IMG/VR virus record: IMGVR_UViG_3300025151_000116
Location: 1-38,061 of that record
Length of the DNA: 38,061 nt
Source: a virus
Strand: one strand, 5' to 3'
Under the pieces are notes generated by a model. It worked only from the letters and a program-made list of their open reading frames with translations, was not told the DNA's origin and did no database searches. Every line of letters starts with the position of its first letter. Position 1 is the stretch's first letter. Position numbers and translations under genes: made by a program. Below, piece after piece: positions 31,256-38,061 of the stretch.

Positions 31256-34200
31256 TGATTGTGAACACAGAAAATCAAACTGGAGTTTCAACTCCCGAAG
31301 AATTAAATACAGACATAGCTCCTATAGAGGAGGCTAGTGATGTTCAGGATGTTTCTAATACTGATGTAAAAACAGACCCAGACCCGCCTGTAAACAAGGA
31401 AAAGGTTTATTCTTATTTAGTGTCTTTATATGATAATGCTGGGAAAAGATATAATAAGGAGAAACTAAGACAAATATCTTCTACTTCAGACCTAAAATAC
31501 TGGGTGAATTGGGCTCATAAAAAAACAGGGCAACCTGCTTTAGATGACAATGCTTATTTAAAGCTATCGTCGTCTTGGACTGACAATCAAAAGGTTGAAA
31601 AAAAAAATCAAGTTCAGACTTTAAAAGACTCGTTTCAGGAAAATGCGATTGTACCAACGGAAGTAGATACGGATTCTCCATCCATATTGGAAAATATTCC
31701 TTCAACATCGGATTCTCAAGAGCCGACTAGCTTATCACAAATACCTAAGCCGAAAGTTGCAGAGTATTACACAGAGCAACTTAACGAAAATAATAGCATA
31801 CTTCCAGTAATAAAACAACTCCCAAGAGACTTGCTAACCATGTCAGAAGGAGATGCTGCTTTGGCTTTTAATAATATTCTTGGAGATTTTGGTTACAAAG
31901 CTATGGAAACAGATACTGGTTCTAACAGCTTGAAAGTTTTGAGGCCAGATGGAAGCTCTATGGAGATAAATTTAATGTCTGACCTTGGAGATAATATATT
32001 AGAACTTTTTAAGTCAGATGATTTCAACCAAAGACTAAATCTGAAACACAATAGATTTGTTATGGATTTATCTCTTGGTAAGCAAAACCTTGTACAGGTT
32101 ATGGCGGACCAATTTGACAGTAATCCTTATGGTGTTAATGAGGGAATGAAAGTCTTTACAAGACACATGAACAAGCCAGAGGAATCGGATTTACTTTTTC
32201 TCTCAAAAGCTCTTACTGGTCAAGAAAATGCAACAATATTTGACACAGGAGGCTCTTTCAATTCAGATTTATTTATGGCTGCTTTACAGCAGCTTAAAGG
32301 CAACCTAACGCCTGCTTATGATGAGATAGTATCATCTGAATCTAATTACCAACAGGAAGTTAGAATGGCTACACTGTCAAGTGTCAAGACAGATAACTTG
32401 CGTTTACCAGAAGACCCACAAGCCTCTCTTTCAGAAAAAGAAATTGAAAGCAACAATAGAGTAAAATCTACATATAGAAAAGTAGATGAAATATTAAAAA
32501 AATACGAAACTACTAAAAGAAACACATCAAAGATTCTAGGAAAGGCACTAAAAAGAAGTGTTGCTTTAGGTCAAATTGACTTGCATGACGAGAAAACTAT
32601 TGGTGGGCTAGTAAATAGTGGTCTTGACATGCTAGATATGCCACTTCCCTCTCTACTTATAAATGACAAGCAAGCTTCATTTCAGGATGTGTATGATTTA
32701 ATATCGAGACCTAAAGACCTAGGCTACATACAAAGAGGAGAAATAAAAGTTTCTATAGACGATACTGTTGATGTTGGGTTATTCAACGATTTGGTTTCAA
32801 AGTTAAAAAACACACAAGAAAGAAACACTGCTTTTTTAGATGAAGGAAATCCAAGACTAAATTCTTTTCTTAGAGGTATTCTAGATGTTCCTCAAGGTAT
32901 TTATGCTAACACATTAGACATATTAAATAATTTTGGTGTAAGCATTTCTGATACACTTGTTGGTCTTGGCATGAGTAGAGAAGTTGCTGATTTTGCAGTT
33001 TTTCAAGAAATGGGTGTAGTTGTTGGAGCTTCTAATTTTTCACCTGGTTTTGCTATAACAAAATACGCTTTACCATCAAAAAAAGATGTTGAAGAAGCGT
33101 TTGCATTACTCCCAGAATACAGTGGCTCTATATCAGACTCAAGAGGTATGGGTGAATTTTTGTCTTATGGAATGCAAGGATTTACATCATCAGTACCATA
33201 TATAGCTGCTTTTATGGCTCACCCAACTGTGGGTTTAGCTGTTACTTTCGGAAGCACCTATGGTGGTAGTATTGAGGAGGTTAGGGATGCAAAAGACGCT
33301 GCTAAAGAAGCACAGGCTTCAGGAGCTATACTAACAGAAAAACAAAAGGATTTGCTTAAAATGTCAGGCGCAGAAGCTAGAGCATATGCTTTTTCTAAGG
33401 CGGGTATTGAAACTGCTATTACAGCTGCATTTACTGGCCGTTATTTTCAGCAATTAAAACTTGCAAATGGATTCAAAAACTTACCAAAAACTCAAGAATC
33501 TGCTCAGCAACTATCAGACGCTTTTGCTAGAGCAAACAGAAAAGGGTTGGTTGCTTCTTTTGCTAAGTATACAGGATTAGACCCAAAAGTTATAGCAAAA
33601 GAATTACCTGAAGAACAATTTATAGCGTACACGGGTTACTTAACTGACGTGGCTTTTGGGTTGCAGGAATATGACTCAAAAACCGCTTTAAAATTAGCTT
33701 CTGATGCTGGATTAAACTCTTTATTCAGTAGTTCAGCGATGTCTGTTGGAGGTAAAATGATTACGCCAAGTACTACAGAAATTGCAAATCAAACCATAAA
33801 TAGAAAAATAACCCTTGACGGTGAAATGGAAGCTGTTAAAGACAAGCTTCAGTCGGATTTGATTGTTTCAGAACTTGAGTCTTCTGGAGTAGCTAAAAGC
33901 ACGCCAAAATTCAAAGCTGCTCTACAAATGCAACAAGATGCGGATAACCGCATAATGAATATTCAAAAAAGAAAAGAAGAGCTTGTAAATCAGATGAGCG
34001 TTAGTGACAAAAAAGCATTTTTACAAGGCATTGCTGATTTAGAAGGGTTTCAAGCACAGATTGAAGAAGGTGGTAAGCCAGAAGAAATAAACTCTACACA
34101 GAAACTTATAGATGAAAAGAAGGAGAAGATGAGAAGACTCCTTTCTAAATATCCTAGCGAGCTTAGTTACTATTTCTTACCAAAAGAAACACAAACAAAA

Positions 34201-37200
34201 CTCATCGACAGAGCTCTTAAAGAGCTTTCTGATGAAGCTGGTCCAGACGAAACATTTAGTCTTACAAGTGAAGATTCAAAGGTTATTGAGAGAGCATCTC
34301 AGATATATAAGAAAGATGTTTTGGAGCGAATGGTGGAGCCAGAAGAAAAAGTAGATGTTTCTGGATATTTTAATAATGTTACAGATTACTATGCAGAAAC
34401 CTCGCAACCAGCAGAAGCTGATTTTGACATTGATGCTGCTATATCTGCAATAGAACAAAAAGCAACTACAGAAAAGCCACCTTCTCAAACCGAACTAGAC
34501 TTAGAGCAAGAAGCAGAAGACAAACAAAAAGAATCTGATACTAGTGGTTTAGAGCAAGAAGATAAAGATAGAACAAACAATATTATTTCTAGAATCAAAG
34601 ACCTAAACATGTCAAAAGGTCTTTACAACTCCCTAAGCGAAAGTCAGAAGAAAATATTAAAGGGATTCCTTACAGATGTTCAAAATGGCAAAAGACCAAA
34701 GTTTGCGAGACTAGAAACTATTTTAGATGCACAACAAACGATACTTGAGCTGAAAGTTTTAAACAACAACAGCCCGATAAGTATTTTAGACAACCCAAAT
34801 GCCAACCTAAAAAATAAAAAGCCAGTTGATTTTGTCAAAGACTTGTACCCATATCTCAACAACCTAGGGAGAAAAGTAATGATGGGCGGTTCTGTTTTGA
34901 ACTCTAAAAACTTAATGACTTCGGATATATTTTTGGGTGCTATATTCAGAAACACAACAAAAGGCAAGCCATTTATAGACTTAGTCTCTTCAGCAAACAG
35001 AAGTGTTGCTTCAGCAATTAACACCTCGCAAGAGTTTATTAATCAAGACTCTAGCTTGTTTATAAATGAAATAAAAGCATACAACAAAGCTAATCCAAAA
35101 GCCAAAATGTCTACAGACCTAAGAAGTCTAGAAACCTCATATGAAATGCAAGTGTTGGCGCATTTGAGAAGACGTTCTGGAGAAATAGACCAAACAACTG
35201 GACTTGATACAGAGTTCCAAAGACAGAAAAACAGTCTATTGAAAGAGCTGCAGTTAAGAAAACAAGAGTATGAAAAAGATACATCTGACTCAACAAAAGA
35301 AGTTTTATATAGACAGCTTGAAGATACATTAAATCGACTAGGTGTTACAAACGCTCTATCGTATGATGATGTAAGTAAAAATGCAAAAGAACCAATAGTA
35401 AATGCTTTAAATAGACTATCTGATAGGTTTCCTCATGCAGAAGCTAAAAAAAGAAAGCAAGATTACGATGGACAGGACACTTACTTCGTAGATGGAACTT
35501 ATGTTCCTAGCTTTAGAAGAGGTGATGATGGTAACGAAAGGTCAGACAACGGAAACGGGGGAAAGAAATCAAACTACGGAACGATAGCTGGTGTTTTTCA
35601 AGATGTTGTAATGGATGACACACTAGAAAGTTCTAGATTATCTTTTGGCAACTACTTTGAAAGAGCATATCAGCAAATGCAAGGTTCTTTTATAGACATG
35701 AACTCTAGAAGCGACTTTGAGCAGATAGATATGATTGTGAAGTCAGCTGATTTTGAGGGACTTTTCAAAAACACAAAGGAGTACGAAATGGTCAAAAAGT
35801 ATTTTGGCTCTAGAATGGATGTTTTCAACTTTATGATAAGCCAAGGTCAAAACGTAAACGTAGATTTTGGTTCTATGAACAAAGTAGTTCTAAATCCACT
35901 AAAAATGAAAAAGGCTGGAGCTGCATTCTACTCTACTCTTTCTGCAATAGGCCTTGCTAGACTTAACCAACCAGCATCTCAGTTTTATAGTGCAACATCT
36001 GGCACATTACCTATGTTAACTGACGCTAGAGCAAAAAACCACTTACAGTTGGCTAACGCAAGGTTTTTATATTCGATGGCTGGTGTTGGAAATGGTCAAA
36101 AAACTTCAAAATACGCACAATGGGCTAATAATATTATTGGAGGTGGTCATCTTCAAAACATATACAAAAACTCTAGAACTGGGCTTCGTAATGCTTTGAA
36201 AGCTGAGTTTGCTATAGGAGACAAAACAAAACTACCTCTTGATTACTATGTAAGTAAATTTAACATGGATAGTAGTGTTTTCTCTGACACAATGAGAGGA
36301 ATGAAGTATACTGTTGATTCTTTTTTAGACACGATTACTAAAAGCTCAGAGCTATCTTTGGAGTTCTTTTTAGCTAACGCAGATAGAGCTGCTGCTAACT
36401 CCGCTTTTGAAGCACACTACATGCAAAGTAGGATAGACCAAGGGGCTGTTATACCTAAGGATGTTGGTGCTTGGTGGGCTAAGGAAAACGAAAACCCTAA
36501 CACAGAAGCTATCGAGTACGCAGATAGAAGGATAGCGGAAACAATGAGGCAGACAGAGCCAACTTCTGAGGCTGAATTTTATGATGTAAACGCAAGTGAT
36601 AATACTAAGTTTGCACAAAGAACTGTTTTCCCTTGGGGTAAATTTATGTTGAATGCAAAAGCAAACTTCGCTAATCAATACGCTAGGATGATGGACCCAA
36701 ATCTTCCAGAGTTACAAAAGGAAGAAGCTAGGAGAAGAATGCAGGGTATTGTTAATGAGATTGCAGTTTTTAATGGAATAAAACTTACGACAAACAACAT
36801 AACTACAATGGGGTTGATTGGCGGTATAGTTTCGTTATTCGGTACAGATGAAGACGATATAAAGAGATATGAAGGCGGTATGACAAAGCTTATATCGGAC
36901 GCAATTGGAATAGAGGACCCTGATTACGCAGAAAGCTTATCTGACATGCCTAGAGCTCAAAGAGAAACTTTAGAAGGATTCAGAAACTCTATGATAGAAT
37001 CTACAAGTGGTATTGACAACACTTTGTTGGAGATATACAAGCATTCTATGGAGTATGAAAATAAATATAAAATCTCAGAAAATTACAGTGTTTTAGTTCA
37101 AACAGCAGTCGATGTTCTTCAGAATGCCTCTCCTATTCCTGCGCCAGAGCCTTTGTATGATTTGGCGTATATGGCAATGAATGAGATGTATGGAGATGAA

Positions 37201-37758
37201 ATCATTCCAGAGTACATTTCTGCCGACTTAGAAAGAATGGGCACAGATAGTGATGAGGTTGTTTTACTTGTTAAAGAGAATTTAGGTATGTATGGTGTCG
37301 CTTTTGAGCAATTTGACAAATGGAGAAGAGCTAGGATATTATACAACGAAGGTGTTTTTAGAAAAGGTAAATCTGGTGTTGGTAGTGGAGAGGTAATTGA
37401 GTACATAGCAGCAGATACTCCTGCTATTCAAGAAAAAATAGACAAAACAATTAAGTTTTTGTATCACGCAAGAACGATGAATCTTTTGTTGCCTGGTCCA
37501 AAAGGAGATATGAATAAGCTGTTGAACAAACTAGAGCGAGAAATAGAGAAAAACTACACAAGGTCAGCTCCATCTATAAAGGGAACAAATAATGCTTTCT
37601 TCAAGGCTTATTTAGACTTCAGAGTAAACCAACAAGGAATAGAAGTTGATAAGCTTAAATTAGCTGATTGGTGGGAGAAAGAGCAGAAGAATATGAATGG
37701 AGCAGCTAGAAAACATGCAATTGAAAAGATAGAAGAGATAAGAAAGTCTAGACTATAA
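31255..37758 (+). CDS. Giant internal (ejected) virion protein, 2167 aa
   Basis: The N-terminal 170 residues are polar and probably flexible, with KVYSYLVSLYDNAGKRYNKE and WVNWAHKKTGQP. A long mainly helical body follows. Residues about 640-675 are hydrophobic (TSSVPYIAAFMAHPTVGLAV) and may contact membrane. Acidic and Gln-rich linkers occur near 1040-1110. The C-terminal third contains EFFLANADRAAANSAFEAHY, then TVFPWGKFMLNAKANFANQY, a pattern of large polyvalent proteins that phages inject with their DNA. I see no lysozyme or transglycosylase motif of the T7 gp16 kind and no RNA polymerase metal site. The role is inferred: part of the ejected core or trans-envelope channel, with possible further activities. 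The gene ends with TAA immediately before a converging gene. Confidence 0.65.
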   Translation: MIVNTENQTGVSTPEELNTDIAPIEEASDVQDVSNTDVKTDPDPPVNKEKVYSYLVSLYDNAGKRYNKEKLRQISSTSDLKYWVNWAHKKTGQPALDDNAYLKLSSSWTDNQKVEKKNQVQTLKDSFQENAIVPTEVDTDSPSILENIPSTSDSQEPTSLSQIPKPKVAEYYTEQLNENNSILPVIKQLPRDLLTMSEGDAALAFNNILGDFGYKAMETDTGSNSLKVLRPDGSSMEINLMSDLGDNILELFKSDDFNQRLNLKHNRFVMDLSLGKQNLVQVMADQFDSNPYGVNEGMKVFTRHMNKPEESDLLFLSKALTGQENATIFDTGGSFNSDLFMAALQQLKGNLTPAYDEIVSSESNYQQEVRMATLSSVKTDNLRLPEDPQASLSEKEIESNNRVKSTYRKVDEILKKYETTKRNTSKILGKALKRSVALGQIDLHDEKTIGGLVNSGLDMLDMPLPSLLINDKQASFQDVYDLISRPKDLGYIQRGEIKVSIDDTVDVGLFNDLVSKLKNTQERNTAFLDEGNPRLNSFLRGILDVPQGIYANTLDILNNFGVSISDTLVGLGMSREVADFAVFQEMGVVVGASNFSPGFAITKYALPSKKDVEEAFALLPEYSGSISDSRGMGEFLSYGMQGFTSSVPYIAAFMAHPTVGLAVTFGSTYGGSIEEVRDAKDAAKEAQASGAILTEKQKDLLKMSGAEARAYAFSKAGIETAITAAFTGRYFQQLKLANGFKNLPKTQESAQQLSDAFARANRKGLVASFAKYTGLDPKVIAKELPEEQFIAYTGYLTDVAFGLQEYDSKTALKLASDAGLNSLFSSSAMSVGGKMITPSTTEIANQTINRKITLDGEMEAVKDKLQSDLIVSELESSGVAKSTPKFKAALQMQQDADNRIMNIQKRKEELVNQMSVSDKKAFLQGIADLEGFQAQIEEGGKPEEINSTQKLIDEKKEKMRRLLSKYPSELSYYFLPKETQTKLIDRALKELSDEAGPDETFSLTSEDSKVIERASQIYKKDVLERMVEPEEKVDVSGYFNNVTDYYAETSQPAEADFDIDAAISAIEQKATTEKPPSQTELDLEQEAEDKQKESDTSGLEQEDKDRTNNIISRIKDLNMSKGLYNSLSESQKKILKGFLTDVQNGKRPKFARLETILDAQQTILELKVLNNNSPISILDNPNANLKNKKPVDFVKDLYPYLNNLGRKVMMGGSVLNSKNLMTSDIFLGAIFRNTTKGKPFIDLVSSANRSVASAINTSQEFINQDSSLFINEIKAYNKANPKAKMSTDLRSLETSYEMQVLAHLRRRSGEIDQTTGLDTEFQRQKNSLLKELQLRKQEYEKDTSDSTKEVLYRQLEDTLNRLGVTNALSYDDVSKNAKEPIVNALNRLSDRFPHAEAKKRKQDYDGQDTYFVDGTYVPSFRRGDDGNERSDNGNGGKKSNYGTIAGVFQDVVMDDTLESSRLSFGNYFERAYQQMQGSFIDMNSRSDFEQIDMIVKSADFEGLFKNTKEYEMVKKYFGSRMDVFNFMISQGQNVNVDFGSMNKVVLNPLKMKKAGAAFYSTLSAIGLARLNQPASQFYSATSGTLPMLTDARAKNHLQLANARFLYSMAGVGNGQKTSKYAQWANNIIGGGHLQNIYKNSRTGLRNALKAEFAIGDKTKLPLDYYVSKFNMDSSVFSDTMRGMKYTVDSFLDTITKSSELSLEFFLANADRAAANSAFEAHYMQSRIDQGAVIPKDVGAWWAKENENPNTEAIEYADRRIAETMRQTEPTSEAEFYDVNASDNTKFAQRTVFPWGKFMLNAKANFANQYARMMDPNLPELQKEEARRRMQGIVNEIAVFNGIKLTTNNITTMGLIGGIVSLFGTDEDDIKRYEGGMTKLISDAIGIEDPDYAESLSDMPRAQRETLEGFRNSMIESTSGIDNTLLEIYKHSMEYENKYKISENYSVLVQTAVDVLQNASPIPAPEPLYDLAYMAMNEMYGDEIIPEYISADLERMGTDSDEVVLLVKENLGMYGVAFEQFDKWRRARILYNEGVFRKGKSGVGSGEVIEYIAADTPAIQEKIDKTIKFLYHARTMNLLLPGPKGDMNKLLNKLEREIEKNYTRSAPSIKGTNNAFFKAYLDFRVNQQGIEVDKLKLADWWEKEQKNMNGAARKHAIEKIEEIRKSRL

Positions 37759-38061
37759 CTAATAGTATTTCTCTTTTATAATATTAATTACTTCTTGACA
37801 GTCTTTCTGGTTTCTAGGGACAAATAAGTCCGTTTTCCACCCTTTTAGCATTATATAACGCTTAAAAAGCTTCCATACCATAGGAAAACGCTCATTTGGA
37901 TTCCCCTTGCACTCTATTATATATCGAGGCGGGTTTTGTAAGTCTACAAAGTCTGGAGTGTATGTTATAGGCAGTATTTTTTTATGACCTCTGTCGTGTA
38001 AGTATTTTTTAGCTGGAGTTTTTTCGTATGAAGAAAAGTTCGCCTCAAATCCGTCGATGAT
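37759..38061 (-). CDS. PD-(D/E)XK family endonuclease, partial (C-terminal 100 aa)
   Basis: On the minus strand an open frame enters from the right edge and stops with TAG at 37759-37761. The visible sequence has ITYTPDFVDLQNPPRYIIEC followed by KGNPNERFPMVWKLFKRYIM. The order Pro-Asp (visible residues 36-37), then Glu50-Cys-Lys52 fits the PD-(D/E)XK nuclease core (D...E-x-K). An upstream acidic or helical segment (GFEANFSSYEKTPAKKYL) is consistent with such enzymes, including resolvase-type phage nucleases such as T7 endonuclease I and related families. The likely role is processing branched or concatemeric DNA. The start lies outside the window. It converges on the giant internal-protein gene with no bases between the two stop codons. 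Confidence 0.8.
   Translation of the reverse strand: MIDGFEANFSSYEKTPAKKYLHDRGHKKILPITYTPDFVDLQNPPRYIIECKGNPNERFPMVWKLFKRYIMLKGWKTDLFVPRNQKDCQEVINIIKEKYY

Noticed and set aside
22541-37758. Virion RNA polymerase of the crAss type in one of the giant proteins
   Set aside because: I looked for the D-x-D-x-D metal site. Only partial look-alikes such as FDFDGYE and DFDIDAA are present, without the surrounding polymerase pattern.
31255-37758. Lytic transglycosylase domain in the 2167-residue protein, as in T7 gp16
   Set aside because: No catalytic Glu with the usual E-S-x-[FW] context is seen in the N-terminal region or elsewhere.
1-38061. Stop-codon reassignment as in some crAss-like phages
   Set aside because: TAA, TAG and TGA are all used as real stops at gene ends (for example TAG at 10255, TGA at 1476) and the large genes read through without in-frame stops.

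Overview
The window is about 38 kb of a tailed double-stranded DNA phage. It holds an almost unbroken run of plus-strand genes, packed end to end, covering lysis, host attachment, DNA packaging, capsid, neck/tail and internal virion proteins. The likely host is a member of the Bacteroidetes, probably a marine flavobacterium. This is inferred from the AT-rich base composition, A-rich leaders in place of strong Shine-Dalgarno sites, and at least five copies of the Bacteroidetes -7 promoter box (TANNTTTG) just upstream of gene starts. The portal, major capsid, ring-like connector and muzzle-like tail proteins resemble those of crAss-like and related short-tailed phages. No tape-measure or contractile sheath gene is seen, so I infer a podovirus-like particle. 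Family placement is from memory of protein motifs, not from a search.

Layout. 1-1306: the end of an unknown gene and four small or basic proteins. 1306-2316: a lysis cassette (small membrane protein, T7-lysozyme-like amidase, 3TMs-holin-like protein) with overlapping starts and stops. 2372-10818: four adhesion or tail-fibre genes, including an 1828-residue fibre ending in a self-cleaving S74 chaperone domain. 10856-12624: five small genes, among them a tandem-GroES-like co-chaperonin and a candidate small terminase subunit. 12602-19973: large terminase, portal, scaffold-like protein and major capsid protein, closed by a clear hairpin terminator. 20046-20819: a conserved structural protein between two terminators. 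20902-28586: two ring-like connectors, a 1760-residue muzzle-like protein carrying a cadherin-like and a von Willebrand A-like domain, and a small partner protein. 28616-37758: three genes of increasing size (197, 679 and 2167 residues) that look like an ejected internal-protein set, by analogy with T7 gp14/gp15/gp16. 37759-38061: the C-terminal part of a minus-strand PD-(D/E)XK nuclease gene, converging on the structural block and probably opening the DNA-metabolism side of the genome.

How the genes work together. The co-chaperonin probably helps host GroEL fold capsid or fibre proteins. Scaffold, portal and capsid protein build the prohead, and the terminase fills it. The ring and muzzle proteins close the portal, the fibres and the VWA-bearing muzzle contact the host, and the internal proteins are injected ahead of DNA. 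Holin and amidase end the cycle. The TANNTTTG boxes at 2344, 10829, 17306, 20879 and 28593 fall at module boundaries, suggesting that host-type RNA polymerase transcribes these late blocks as separate units.

There is no stretch over 300 bases without a gene. The longest intergenic gaps (72 nt at 19974-20045 and 82 nt at 20820-20901) hold terminators and a promoter. I saw no tRNA, rRNA, CRISPR array, integrase, transposase or attachment site. All genes read with the standard bacterial code.
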